Positions 1 to 9,089 of a DNA stretch of 64,000 nucleotides are shown here, one piece after another. Where the stretch lies: contig NZ_JASNWF010000019.1 of NCBI RefSeq assembly GCF_030283205.1, forward strand, positions 178,299 through 242,298, in the 5' to 3' direction. Positions within the stretch are counted from its first letter, which is position 1. Each line of letters starts with the position of its first letter. The position numbers and the translations under genes were made by a program. The notes below the pieces were generated by a model. It searched no databases. It was given only the letters and a program-made list of their open reading frames with translations, and was not told the DNA's origin. This DNA comes from Actinomadura opuntiae. Its GTDB lineage: Bacteria > Actinomycetota > Actinomycetes > Streptosporangiales > Streptosporangiaceae.

Positions 1-674
1 TCGTCACCGGCCTCGGCGCGGCGCACGGCTGGCGGCCGGCCCTCGACGCGTTGGTCCGCTGCGTCGTCGACGGGTTCGGAGCGCCGGAACTCGGCGCGGC
101 CGCGGCCGCGCTGGCCGCCGAGCCGGACGAGCCCGACGCCGGCGCCGAACGGGACCTGCCCGCGTTCCAGCGGCTGTCGGCGCTGGTCGAGGCCGTACGC
201 GAGGCGGCGAGCCGTGACCGCGACACCGCCGAGCGCGCCATCGCCGCCCTGGACGGCCGCCTTCCCGCCGATCTCGCCGGCGAGCTGGCCGCCGCGACGT
301 TCCGCTGGGACGCGCCCGACGCGGCCACCGCCCTCGACGCCCTGGCGGGCCGCTGCACCGGCGGCGCCCTGGCCGTCCGCCAGGTCGCCGAGGCCCTCAT
401 CCCCTGGGCGGACGACGACTGGGACGACGAGTTCGCGGAGTACATCAGCGTCCCGGACGACGCGCCCGACCCCGAGGACGTGCTCCCCCACGCCGAACGC
501 CTCGCCGCGCGCGGCGACCTCGCCGGCGGCCTGTTCGCCGCGGCGCTCACCGGCGGCCACGCGCCCCGCGCGGGCTGGCCCGACGCGTGGCGCTCCCTGC
601 TGCGCTCGCTGCGCGCCCATCCCGACCCCGACGTGGCGTTCACCGCCCGCCGCATCCGGACCGCGCAGGAGTGA
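1..674 (+). CDS. C-terminal part of an unrecognised protein (5' end outside window)
   Basis: The reading frame is open from base 3 to the TGA at 672-674, so the TTG at 51 is probably internal and the gene starts upstream of the window. About 224 residues are visible. They are acidic and alanine-rich, predicted mostly helical, with a repeated pattern of short helical pairs that would suit a HEAT-like scaffold, and end in an Arg-rich helix (FTARRIRTAQE). No catalytic motif was found and I do not recognise the family. The kinase gene begins 66 bases downstream on the same strand with its own ribosome binding site, so the two could share a transcript. Confidence is good for coding, low for any function. 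Confidence 0.7.
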   Translation, partial: VTGLGAAHGWRPALDALVRCVVDGFGAPELGAAAAALAAEPDEPDAGAERDLPAFQRLSALVEAVREAASRDRDTAERAIAALDGRLPADLAGELAAATFRWDAPDAATALDALAGRCTGGALAVRQVAEALIPWADDDWDDEFAEYISVPDDAPDPEDVLPHAERLAARGDLAGGLFAAALTGGHAPRAGWPDAWRSLLRSLRAHPDPDVAFTARRIRTAQE

Positions 675-740
675 TCAACCTTCTGCCGGTGCCGGGCGTC
701 ACATGGGTGGATCGATCGGGACGAACCGAAGGGGTCGGCG

Positions 741-2453
741 GTGGCGCAGTGGCGTGTCCCGGAGTTCGACGAGGTACGGGAGCTGGGGCGAGGCGCGCAG
801 GGCCGCGTCGTGCTGGCGCGGCACGCGGTCCGCGGCACGCCGGTCGCCATCAAGTACCTGACGGCCGACGCCGGCCCTGAGGCGCGCGACCGGTTCCGGG
901 ACGAGGCGCGCATGCTCGGCCGCGTCGACGATCCCAACGTGGCGCGGCTGTACCGGCTCGTCGAGCACGGTGACGACATCGCCATCGTCATGGAGGCGGT
1001 GGACGGTGTCCCATTCAAGGAGATCCTGCGCAGGCACGCCCCGCTGGAGCCGGAGGCGGCGCTCACCGTGCTGAAGGGGTCGCTGCTCGGGCTCGCCGCC
1101 GCGCACGCCGCCGGGGTCGTGCACCGGGACTACAAGCCCGCGAACGTGATCGTCCCGGCGGACGGCCGCAGCAGGCTCATCGACTTCGGGATCGCCGTCG
1201 TGGCGGGCGCCGCGTCCGCCGAGGGCACGCCGCTGTACATGGCGCCCGAGCAGTGGCGCGGCGAGCCCGCCACGCCCGCGACCGACGTGTACGCCGCGAC
1301 GTGCGTGTTCTACGAGGCGCTCACCGGCCGCCGCCCGTACGGGACCGGCGACCGCGCGTCGATCATGGCCGGGCATCTCCACGAGGCCGTGCCCGCCGAG
1401 CACGTTCCCGAGCCGCTGCGCCCGCTGATCGCCCGCGGCATGGCCAAGGACCCGGCGGAGCGCCCGGTCAGCGCCTCGGCGTTCGTCGGGCACCTGGACG
1501 ACGTCGCGGGCGCGGCCTACGGACCGGACTGGGAGTCGCGGGGCGTGCGCGTGCTCGCGGGCGCCGCCGTCGCGCTCGCCGCGCTGTTCCCGCTGGCCGC
1601 GGCCGGGCTCTTCCCGGCCGGCGCGGGCGCGGGCGCCGCCGCCGGAGCGGCTGGCTCGGCCGGAGCGGCAGGGGCCGCGGGCTCGGCGGGTTCGGCGGGG
1701 GCCGGCGGGGTGCTGGCGGCCGTCGGCACCAAGGCGTCGGTGGCGATCGCGGCCACGGCCGTCGCGGGGACCGCGGTCGGCGGAGCCGCCGCCTACCGCG
1801 CCGCCCAGCCCGGCCCGGCGCCCCATCACGCCGCCGCGGCCAGCCCGACGCCATCCGGTGTGCCGCTGCGGATCGGACCGCTGACCGTGCGCGCGCCCGC
1901 CACCTGGAAGGCGCATCTCATCCCCTACACCCCGTCCGGCGAGCACCTGGGGCGCAAGCCCGACAGCTACTACGTGAGCACCTGGACGACGTGCAAGAAG
2001 ACCGACGCGCTCGAAGTGTCGCTCGCCGCCAGCCAGGCCTGGTGCCCGGGCTTCCGCGTGTACGGCGCGAGCCTGCTCACCGACCCGTCGGGATACATCG
2101 CCAACCCCTTCAGCAGGACCGACACCTACGCCTCGATGTTCACGCAGGACGAGGGGATGAACTGCCCCGACCACGACGAGCTGCGCGCCGTCGGGGCGGC
2201 GTACGGCGCGGTGAAGACCGCCGACCGGCTCGCGCCCGTCGGGCCGCGCAAGGCGGAGTACCGCGAATGGCGCGTCCCCTGCTACACGCGGGACAAGACC
2301 ACCCGCGACCCGGACGGGTACGGCCCCTCGCGCCGCACGTCCATCTCCTATGTGGAGCGGATGTGGTACTTCCCGCAGTCGAAGATCCTGATCGTCGACC
2401 AGTGGAGCACTCCGGGCCTCGACAGCGTCCTCGCCGGCGCCACCTGGACCTGA
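741..2453 (+). CDS. Membrane-anchored Ser/Thr protein kinase
   Basis: 570-residue Hanks-type kinase. The kinase domain covers about residues 8-255: glycine loop LGRGAQG at 15-21, Lys38 in VAIK, HRDYKPAN at 128-135 with catalytic Asp130, DFG at 148-150 and APE at 168-170. A Tyr replaces the usual Leu in the HRD loop. A membrane segment follows (about 270-292), then an Ala/Gly-rich stretch with a second hydrophobic run (about 330-350), then a roughly 215-residue outer part with several cysteines and no PASTA repeats. The GTG at 741 is preceded by GAAGGGG at a suitable distance. Substrate and signal are unknown; the outer domain is likely the sensor. Confidence 0.92.
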   Translation: MAQWRVPEFDEVRELGRGAQGRVVLARHAVRGTPVAIKYLTADAGPEARDRFRDEARMLGRVDDPNVARLYRLVEHGDDIAIVMEAVDGVPFKEILRRHAPLEPEAALTVLKGSLLGLAAAHAAGVVHRDYKPANVIVPADGRSRLIDFGIAVVAGAASAEGTPLYMAPEQWRGEPATPATDVYAATCVFYEALTGRRPYGTGDRASIMAGHLHEAVPAEHVPEPLRPLIARGMAKDPAERPVSASAFVGHLDDVAGAAYGPDWESRGVRVLAGAAVALAALFPLAAAGLFPAGAGAGAAAGAAGSAGAAGAAGSAGSAGAGGVLAAVGTKASVAIAATAVAGTAVGGAAAYRAAQPGPAPHHAAAASPTPSGVPLRIGPLTVRAPATWKAHLIPYTPSGEHLGRKPDSYYVSTWTTCKKTDALEVSLAASQAWCPGFRVYGASLLTDPSGYIANPFSRTDTYASMFTQDEGMNCPDHDELRAVGAAYGAVKTADRLAPVGPRKAEYREWRVPCYTRDKTTRDPDGYGPSRRTSISYVERMWYFPQSKILIVDQWSTPGLDSVLAGATWT

Positions 2454-2454
2454 C

Positions 2455-2495
2455 CGGCGCGCGGCGGGTCGCCCGTCCGGCGGCCCGCCGCGCCG
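2455..2495. terminator. GC-rich hairpin between convergent genes
   Basis: The arms CGGCG(CG)CGGCGGG at 2455-2468 and CCCGCCGCGCCG at 2484-2495 pair with a two-base bulge. It lies between the kinase stop and the end of the ABC ATPase gene on the other strand, so it could stop transcription both ways. There is no U-tract, as is common in actinomycetes. Confidence 0.5.
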
Positions 2496-2498
2496 TAA

Positions 2499-3344
2499 TC
2501 AGTCGGTCTTGCGGAGCAGGTCGGCGCCCTCCGCCAGTTCCTTCGCGGGGGCGCCACCGGACGCGGCGGCGTCCAGCTCGTGCGCGAGTTGCTCCAGCTC
2601 GGCGCCGCCCGCCATGAGCGCGGTCAGCTCCTCGCGGGTGATCTCGGCCTTGGTGTGGTAGCCGATCGGGCGGCCCCGGTTGAGGATCAGGAAGCGGTCG
2701 CCGACGGGGTAGGCGTGGTGCGGGTTGTGGGTGATGAAGACGACCGCGAGGCCCCGCTCGCGCGCCTGCACGATGTAGCGCAGGACGGTCCCGGCCTGCT
2801 TGACGCCGAGCGCGGCCGTCGGCTCGTCCAGCACCAGCGCCTTCGCGCCGAAGTACACGGCGCGGGCGATCGCCACGCACTGCCGCTCGCCGCCCGACAG
2901 CGTCCCGATGGGCTGATCGACGTCGCGCAGGTCGATGCCCATCGCGGCCAGCTCGTCCTTGGCGGTGCGGCGCATGAAGCCGATGTCCATGCGGCCGAAC
3001 CCCTTGCGCTTCTCCGAGCCGAGGAAGAAGTTCCGCCACACCGGCATCAGCGGGACGACCGCGAGGTCCTGGTAGACGGTAGCGATGCCGCGGTCGAGCG
3101 CGTCGCGCGGCGAGGAGAACGCCACCGGCTCGCCCTGCACCTCGTAGGTGCCGAGGTCGTGCCGGTGCAGCCCGGCGACGATCTTGATGAGGGTGGACTT
3201 GCCGGCGCCGTTGTCGCCGAGCACGCAGGTCACCTCGCCCGCGGACGCCTCCAGGGTCACGTCCCGCAGCGCGATGACGTTGCCGTAGTTCTTGCCGACG
3301 CCCTCCAGCCTGACCAGCGGCGGCGCCTCCCCGGTGTCCGTCAT
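2499..3344 (-). CDS. Sugar (probably inositol) ABC transporter ATP-binding protein
   Basis: 281-residue single ATPase domain of the type that powers CUT2-like sugar importers. It has Walker A GDNGAGKST, the signature LSGGERQ, Walker B ALVLDEP and the switch His in VVFITHN. Most CUT2 ATPases are two fused domains of about 500 residues; this one has a single domain, as in FrcA-like systems. The ATG at 3344 overlaps the permease stop as ATGA, so the two are translationally coupled. It is the last gene of the inositol unit, which supports inositol or a related cyclitol as cargo, but the substrate is inferred from context only. Confidence 0.92.
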   Translation of the reverse strand: MTDTGEAPPLVRLEGVGKNYGNVIALRDVTLEASAGEVTCVLGDNGAGKSTLIKIVAGLHRHDLGTYEVQGEPVAFSSPRDALDRGIATVYQDLAVVPLMPVWRNFFLGSEKRKGFGRMDIGFMRRTAKDELAAMGIDLRDVDQPIGTLSGGERQCVAIARAVYFGAKALVLDEPTAALGVKQAGTVLRYIVQARERGLAVVFITHNPHHAYPVGDRFLILNRGRPIGYHTKAEITREELTALMAGGAELEQLAHELDAAASGGAPAKELAEGADLLRKTD

Positions 3345-4393
3345 GTCGACCGCTCCACTCTGCGCCGCACGATCAGGTTGACCACGGTGGCGATCAGCAG
3401 CATCGCGCCGAGGAAGAACCGGAACCAGTCGGGGTTCCACTCGGCGTAGACGATGCCCTTGTTCACCATGCCGAAGATGAACGCGCCGATCGCCGCGCCG
3501 ATCGCCGACCCGTAGCCGCCGGTCAGCAGGCAGCCGCCGATGACCGCGCAGATGATGTAGTTGAACTCGTTGCCGACGCCCTCGCCCGACTGGACGGTGG
3601 CGAACGCGAACAGCAGGTGCATCCCGGAGAACCAGCCGCAGAACGCCACGCCCATGAACAGGCCGATCTTCGTCCGGGCGACGGGCACGCCGACCGCGCG
3701 GGCGCTGCCGGCCGCCCCGCCGACCGCGAAGATCCAGTTGCCGAGCCGGGTGCGCAGCAGGATCCAGGTGGCGACCGCGACGAACAGCAGCCACCAGAAC
3801 ACCGTGATCTTGACGTTGACGCCGCCGACGCCGATGTCGGAGGCGAACACCTTGCGCGCGCTCTCGAAGCCGTCCATGTCCCGGACGGAGTCGGACGCGA
3901 CGTTCCCGGTGACCGCCTTCGTCACGCCGAGGTTCGCCCCGGCCAGCATGAAGAACGTCGCGAGCGTGACGATGAAGCTCGGCAGGCCCGTCCTGATGTA
4001 GAGCAGGCCGTTCAGCGCGCCGACCGCCAGCGTCACGACCAGGGAGATGGCCACGCCGACCCACAGGTTCAGCGTGAGCTGGTAGCTGACCAGCGCCGCG
4101 ACCAGCGCGGACGTCGTCACCAGCACCCCGGCGGACAGGTCGAACTCGCCGCCGATCATCAGCAGCGACACCCCGACCGCCATGATCCCGAACGTCGAGC
4201 TCGCGTACAGCACGGTCGAGAACGAGTCGGCCTGCAGGAACGCGTCGGCGACCAGCGAGAAGAACACGAACACCGCGACCGCGCCGAGCAGCGCGCCGAA
4301 CTCGGGCCGGCGCAGCAGCCGCCGCAGCGGCGACTGCCGGGCCAGCCGCTCGTCCGGGACCGCCGCGGGCGGCGGGGCGACCGCCTGCGTCAC
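3341..4393 (-). CDS. Sugar (probably inositol) ABC transporter permease
   Basis: 350-residue inner-membrane permease of the BPD_transp_2 (RbsC/FrcB-like) family, with about nine to ten hydrophobic segments and the conserved region around LPSFIVTLATFFMLAG. The GTG start at 4393 overlaps the stop of the binding-protein gene (GTGA), and its own stop overlaps the ATPase start (ATGA). Upstream in-frame ATGs would overlap the binding-protein gene heavily and are less likely. The proline/alanine-rich first 25 residues are cytoplasmic. Confidence 0.93.
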   Translation of the reverse strand: MTQAVAPPPAAVPDERLARQSPLRRLLRRPEFGALLGAVAVFVFFSLVADAFLQADSFSTVLYASSTFGIMAVGVSLLMIGGEFDLSAGVLVTTSALVAALVSYQLTLNLWVGVAISLVVTLAVGALNGLLYIRTGLPSFIVTLATFFMLAGANLGVTKAVTGNVASDSVRDMDGFESARKVFASDIGVGGVNVKITVFWWLLFVAVATWILLRTRLGNWIFAVGGAAGSARAVGVPVARTKIGLFMGVAFCGWFSGMHLLFAFATVQSGEGVGNEFNYIICAVIGGCLLTGGYGSAIGAAIGAFIFGMVNKGIVYAEWNPDWFRFFLGAMLLIATVVNLIVRRRVERST

Positions 4394-5382
4394 CGGGTGC
4401 CCCGTTGGGCGAAGGCCTCCAGCGAGGCGGCGTTGTCCTTGGTGACGATCGCGGGGCCGGTCAGCACGGGGCGTCCGCCGCCGAGCACGTTGCCGTTGGT
4501 GCGGTACAGCCACAGCTCGTCGACGGCCTCGTAGCCCTGGAGGTAGGGCTGCTGGTCGACGGCGAACTGGATGTCACCGGACTTGATCGAGGCGATCAGG
4601 TCCTTGTTCAGGTCGAACGTGGCGACCTTGGCCTTGCTGCTCGTCTCCTTGACCGAGTCGACGGCGGTCGCGGCGAACGGGGCGCCGAGCGTGAGTATCC
4701 CGTCGATGCTCTTGTCCGACTGCAGCTTGGCGGTGATCGACGACTTCACCTGCGGCATGTCGCTGCCCTGCACGTACAGGTTCTGCAGGTCGCCGGAGAA
4801 GGTCTTCTTCGCGCCGGCGCAGCGGCTCTCCAGGCCGACGTTGCCCTGCTCGTGCACCACGCACAGCGCCTTCTTCACGCCGATCTTCGCCAGCTGCTGC
4901 CCGGCCGCCTCGCCCGCGATCGACTCGTCCTGCCCGAAGTGGGCGAGCGCGCCGAGCCGCGCCGAGTCCTCGGCGCCGGAGTTGATCGACACGACGGGGA
5001 TCTTCGCGGCGGCGGCGCGGGCCAGGGCGTCCTTCATCGCGTCGGGCTTGGCGAGGGTGACGATGATGCCGTCGACCTTCTGGTCGATCGCCGTCTGGAC
5101 GAGCTGGGCCTGCTTGCCCCCGTCGGGGTCGGCCGAGTAGAGGAACTGGACGTTGTCCTTTGCGGCGGCGGCCTTGGCGCCCTTCTGCACGATGTCCCAG
5201 AAGGTGTCGCCGGGCGCGGAGTGGGTGACCATCGCGATCTTCAGCCGGGGGCCGCCCCCGCCGGTCGCCTTCTCCTCGGCCTTCTTGCCGCCGCTGCTGC
5301 TGCACGCGCCGAGCGTCAGCATCCCGGCGACGGCCAGGACCGCCAGGCTCCTGACCGGCGTTCGCGTGAACACGCCTTTCAT
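4390..5382 (-). CDS. Sugar-binding lipoprotein of the inositol-linked ABC importer
   Basis: 330-residue periplasmic-binding-protein-type lipoprotein (Peripla_BP_4, ribose/inositol-binding class). The signal peptide ends in the lipobox LGAC with lipidated Cys27, followed by a Ser/Gly/Lys linker. The core has the typical opening IAMVTHSAPGDTFWDIVQKG and the DGIIV-type hinge segment. The ATG at 5382 has GGAGA about nine bases upstream. The gene starts 49 bases after the iolD stop on the same strand, the widest gap inside this unit, so it may also have its own control. Confidence 0.93.
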   Translation of the reverse strand: MKGVFTRTPVRSLAVLAVAGMLTLGACSSSGGKKAEEKATGGGGPRLKIAMVTHSAPGDTFWDIVQKGAKAAAAKDNVQFLYSADPDGGKQAQLVQTAIDQKVDGIIVTLAKPDAMKDALARAAAAKIPVVSINSGAEDSARLGALAHFGQDESIAGEAAGQQLAKIGVKKALCVVHEQGNVGLESRCAGAKKTFSGDLQNLYVQGSDMPQVKSSITAKLQSDKSIDGILTLGAPFAATAVDSVKETSSKAKVATFDLNKDLIASIKSGDIQFAVDQQPYLQGYEAVDELWLYRTNGNVLGGGRPVLTGPAIVTKDNAASLEAFAQRGTR

Positions 5383-5431
5383 GGACGCTCTCCGTTCTCC
5401 CCCGAGACAAGGGCTCCCGGACGAGAGTTGA

Positions 5432-7282
5432 TCACAGATGGCGGCGGCGCGACCATAGTTCCTTCTCATATCGGGCGCGCGCCTCGCGGGTGGAGTCCAG
5501 CGACGCGACCTCGGCGACCGGGACGTCCCACCACGCCTCGCTGCCGGGGGCGTCGATCAGCGGATCGGTCTCGATGTGCACGACCGTGGTGCGGTCGCTT
5601 TCGCGGGCCCGGCGCAGCGCCTCGCGCAGCTCCTTTATGCCGGACGCACGGAGCACGTCGGCGCCGAGGCTCGCGGCGTTGGCGGCCAGGTCGACCGGGA
5701 GCGGGTCGCCGTCCAGCCCGGTGCCGGTGCGGGCGCGGTAGCGGGTGCCGAACCGCTGCGCGCCGACCGACTCCGACAGGTTCCCGATGGAGGCGAACCC
5801 GTGGTTCTGCACGAGCACGACGACCAGCTTGACGCCCTCGGCGACGGCCGTGGCGAGTTCCTGCGCCATCATCAGGTACGAGCCGTCGCCGACCATGACG
5901 AACACCTCGCGGGACGGGTCGGCCATCTTCACGCCGAGCCCGCCGGCGATCTCGTAGCCCATGCACGAGTAGCCGTACTCGACGTGGTAGCCCTTGGGAT
6001 CGCGCGCCCGCCACAACTTGTGCAGATCGCCCGGCATCGACCCGGCCGCGCAGACCACCACGTCGCGCGGGCCGCTCGCCTCGTTGACGGCGCCGATCAC
6101 CTCTGCCTGGGCCGGGAGGGGGCGGTCCTGCGGTGCGTACGCCTCGTCCACCGTGCTGTTCCAGCGGGCCATCAGGGCGGCAGTCTCGTGCTTGTAGGCG
6201 TTCGGCACGGCGTACCCGACGAGGGCGGCGTTCAGGCCGCGGATGCCTTCGCGGGCGTCCGCCACGACCATGGTGGCCGCGAGCTTGGCGGCGTCGAACC
6301 GCGCCACGTTCACGTTGACGAACCGCACGCGCGGGTTGGCGAACAGGCTGTGGGACGCGGTCGTGAAGTCGCTGTAGCGGGTTCCTATGCCGATGACGAC
6401 GTCGGCTTCCCGCGCCAACGCGTTCGCTGCGGTCGTTCCCGTCGCGCCTATGGCACCGACCGAACGTTCGTGGTCCCAGGGGAGCGCGCCCTTGCCGGCC
6501 TGTGTCTCCGCGACGGGAATGCCGGTCCGTTCGGCAAAGGCGCGTAGGTCGTCGGTCGCGCCCGAGTAGATGACGCCGCCGCCCGCCACGATGAGAGGGC
6601 GTTCGGCTTTCTGGAGGATCGCGGACGCCTCTTCCAGCGCGGCCGGTTCCGGGAGCGTGCGCGGTATGCGCCAGACGCGGCGCCTGAACAGCTCGTCCGG
6701 CCAGTCGCACGCCTCCGCCTGTACGTCCTGGGGCAGCGCCAAGGTGACCGCGCCCGTTTCCGCAGGATCAGTCAGGACGCGCATCGCCGCCAGCAACGCG
6801 CTGGGGAGTTGCTCAGGACGGTTGATGCGGTCCCAGTACCTGGAGACGGGCTTGAAGCAGTCGTTGACGGACGCGTCATAGGAACGGGCGTCCTCAAGCT
6901 CCTGCAAGACCGGATTGGCCGGACGGGTGGCGAAGATGTCCCCCGGCAGCAGCAGGACCGGCAGCCGGTTGATGGTGGCCAGTGTCGCGCCGGTGACCAT
7001 GTTCGTCGCGCCCGGTCCGATGGACGTCGTACACGCGAATGTCGACAACCGGTCGCTCATCCGCGCGTATCCCGACGCCGTGTGCACCATGGCCTGCTCG
7101 TTACGCGCCATGTAGTACGGCATCTCCTCGCCGTACTCCAGCAACGCCTGCCCAATGCCCGCGACGTTCCCATGGCCGAAGATGCCGAAGCAGCCGGCGA
7201 AGAAGCGCCGCTCCTCACCGTCCCGCTGCGACCACTGCGCCGCGAGGAAACGGACGACGGCCTGCCCGACCGTGAGCCTCAT
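5432..7282 (-). CDS. iolD: 3D-(3,5/4)-trihydroxycyclohexane-1,2-dione acylhydrolase
   Basis: 616-residue thiamine-diphosphate enzyme that opens the cyclitol ring of the diketo-inositol intermediate to 5-deoxyglucuronate. The three ThDP-enzyme domains are present: the catalytic Glu in ARNEQAMVHTASGYAR, a central domain, and the cofactor site GDGSYLMM followed by VQNHGFASI. The length matches known IolD proteins. The ATG at 7282 overlaps the iolB stop (ATGA). Confidence 0.97.
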   Translation of the reverse strand: MRLTVGQAVVRFLAAQWSQRDGEERRFFAGCFGIFGHGNVAGIGQALLEYGEEMPYYMARNEQAMVHTASGYARMSDRLSTFACTTSIGPGATNMVTGATLATINRLPVLLLPGDIFATRPANPVLQELEDARSYDASVNDCFKPVSRYWDRINRPEQLPSALLAAMRVLTDPAETGAVTLALPQDVQAEACDWPDELFRRRVWRIPRTLPEPAALEEASAILQKAERPLIVAGGGVIYSGATDDLRAFAERTGIPVAETQAGKGALPWDHERSVGAIGATGTTAANALAREADVVIGIGTRYSDFTTASHSLFANPRVRFVNVNVARFDAAKLAATMVVADAREGIRGLNAALVGYAVPNAYKHETAALMARWNSTVDEAYAPQDRPLPAQAEVIGAVNEASGPRDVVVCAAGSMPGDLHKLWRARDPKGYHVEYGYSCMGYEIAGGLGVKMADPSREVFVMVGDGSYLMMAQELATAVAEGVKLVVVLVQNHGFASIGNLSESVGAQRFGTRYRARTGTGLDGDPLPVDLAANAASLGADVLRASGIKELREALRRARESDRTTVVHIETDPLIDAPGSEAWWDVPVAEVASLDSTREARARYEKELWSRRRHL

Positions 7283-8136
7283 GAGCGTCCCTTCGCAGAG
7301 GTGAGCGGCAGCCGCGGATCGATCGGCTGCCCCTGCCAGGTCTCGCGGATCCACGCGTGCGCGGGATCGTCGCAGATCCGCCACGCGCGCTCCGGCGACG
7401 GCCCGGCCATCACGTTCAGGTAGTACAGGTCGTGGCCCGGCACCGCCATCGACGGGCCGTGCCAGCCGTGCGGGATCAGCACGACGTCGCCGCCGCGCAC
7501 CTCCGCCAGCACGTCGACCGGCCGTTCCGGCGTGCCGTAGACGCGCTGGTAGGCCATGCCGCCGCCGGCGACCTCGAAGTAGTAGATCTCCTCCAGGACC
7601 GCCTCGTCCGGCCCCTCCTCGTCGTGCTTGTGCGGCGGGAACGACGACCAGCAGCCGCCCGGCGTGAGCACCTCGCACGCGATCAGCTTCTCGGCGAACG
7701 GGAACCCCTCGGGCGTGCCGAAGTTGTTGACCTGCCGGCTCGCCGGGCCCGCGCCGCGCAGCTCGACGGGGACGTCCTCGGCCGGACCGTAGCGGGGTTC
7801 GAGGCGCGCCTGGCAGCGGGCGGCGGCGAGCGCGAACCGGCCCCGCCCGCGCACGGTCACCCGCGCGTCGCGCGGCACGTAGGCGAAGTCACTGACCCGG
7901 TCGAAGACGTCGGCGCGGCCCTCCAACTCGAACCGCTCGCCGTCGCACTCCACCGCGCACGACCCGGCCAGCGGCAACACGATCATCTCGAAGTCGCCGG
8001 TGCCGAAGGTGTGGCCGCCCGGGTCGGGCAGATCCAGCACGCGCAGCGCGGTGTGCGCCCAGCCCGCCGACTCCGGCGTCACGACGACTCCGTACGGGGC
8101 CTCCACCGCGGTGCCCGCCGGCAGGTGATGCTTCAT
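7279..8136 (-). CDS. iolB: 5-deoxyglucuronate isomerase
   Basis: 285-residue double-cupin isomerase that converts 5-deoxyglucuronate to 2-deoxy-5-keto-gluconate. The metal-site region is visible as PPHKHDE, with the paired glutamate in LEEIYYFEV, and the C-terminal cupin has DVVLIPHGWHG. The ATG at 8136 overlaps the iolC stop and the stop overlaps the iolD start, so the gene is coupled on both sides. Confidence 0.96.
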   Translation of the reverse strand: MKHHLPAGTAVEAPYGVVVTPESAGWAHTALRVLDLPDPGGHTFGTGDFEMIVLPLAGSCAVECDGERFELEGRADVFDRVSDFAYVPRDARVTVRGRGRFALAAARCQARLEPRYGPAEDVPVELRGAGPASRQVNNFGTPEGFPFAEKLIACEVLTPGGCWSSFPPHKHDEEGPDEAVLEEIYYFEVAGGGMAYQRVYGTPERPVDVLAEVRGGDVVLIPHGWHGPSMAVPGHDLYYLNVMAGPSPERAWRICDDPAHAWIRETWQGQPIDPRLPLTSAKGRS

Positions 8137-9089
8137 CCGATCGCCCTTTCCGCCAGCAGCGCGTCGACCTCGTCCTCGGTGGGCATCGCGGCCGAGCACG
8201 CGATGCGGGAGGCGACGATGGCCCCGGCCGCGCCCGCGAACGCGATGACCCGTTCCAGGTCCCAGCCGGCGAGCAGGCCGTGGCAGACGGCGCCGCCGAA
8301 CGCGTCGCCCGCGCCGAGCCCGTTCGCCACGTCCACCTTGACCGGCGGGACCCGCACCGTCCGCCCGCGGGTGGCGGCGAGCACGCCGTCCGGCCCCATC
8401 TTCACGATGGCGAGGGCCGGGCCGCGGTCGAGGATCGCGCGGGCCGCCGCCTCCGGCTCCCGCTTCCCCACCGCGACCTCGCACTCCTCCAGATTGCCGA
8501 CCGCCACCGTCGCCCGTTCGAGCGCCTCGCCCGCCCAGCGCGGCGCCTCCGCCGGGTCGGCCCACAGCATCGGCCGGTAGTCGAGGTCGATGACGGTGTG
8601 CCCCGTCCCGGCGGACACCGAGTGCGCGCCGAGCGCGAGGAGGGTGGCCTCGCGGCTGGGCTCCTGCGACAGCCCGGTCACGGTCGCCCACAGGACGCGG
8701 GCCCGCCTGATCGCGTCCAGGTCCAGCTCGTGCGGATGGATCTCCAGGTCGGGGGCCTTCGGGTAGCGGTAGAAGTAGAGCGGGAAGTCGTCCGGCGGGA
8801 AGATCTCGCAGAACGCCAGCGGCGTCGGCAGGCCCGGGACGGACGCGACGAAACGGTCGTCCACCCCGTACTCCCGCAGCGCCTTGCGGACGAACCGGCC
8901 GAACGGGTCCGCACCGGTGCGGGTGATCACGGCGGCGCGGCGGCCGTACCTCGCCGCCGCCACCGCGACGTTGGTGGGGCTGCCGCCGAGGTACTTCCCG
9001 AACGACTCCACGTCCTCCAGGGGCCTGCCCACCTGGTCCGGGTAGACGTCCACGCTCACCCGGCCCATCGTGATCAGGTCGTAGGTCAT
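8133..9089 (-). CDS. iolC: 5-dehydro-2-deoxygluconokinase
   Basis: 318-residue PfkB/ribokinase-family kinase that phosphorylates 2-deoxy-5-keto-gluconate. The N-terminal PfkB pattern is GKYLGGSPTNVAVAAAR and the C-terminal one is NGLGAGDAFGG with the catalytic Asp. Some IolC proteins carry a fused C-terminal DUF2090 aldolase-like domain; this one does not. The ATG at 9089 overlaps the upstream gene's stop. Confidence 0.95.
   Translation of the reverse strand: MTYDLITMGRVSVDVYPDQVGRPLEDVESFGKYLGGSPTNVAVAAARYGRRAAVITRTGADPFGRFVRKALREYGVDDRFVASVPGLPTPLAFCEIFPPDDFPLYFYRYPKAPDLEIHPHELDLDAIRRARVLWATVTGLSQEPSREATLLALGAHSVSAGTGHTVIDLDYRPMLWADPAEAPRWAGEALERATVAVGNLEECEVAVGKREPEAAARAILDRGPALAIVKMGPDGVLAATRGRTVRVPPVKVDVANGLGAGDAFGGAVCHGLLAGWDLERVIAFAGAAGAIVASRIACSAAMPTEDEVDALLAERAIG

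Noticed and set aside
699..2174. Long minus-strand frame opposite the kinase gene
   Set aside because: The plus strand encodes a complete kinase with all motifs; the opposite frame is Arg/Gly/His-rich and motif-free.
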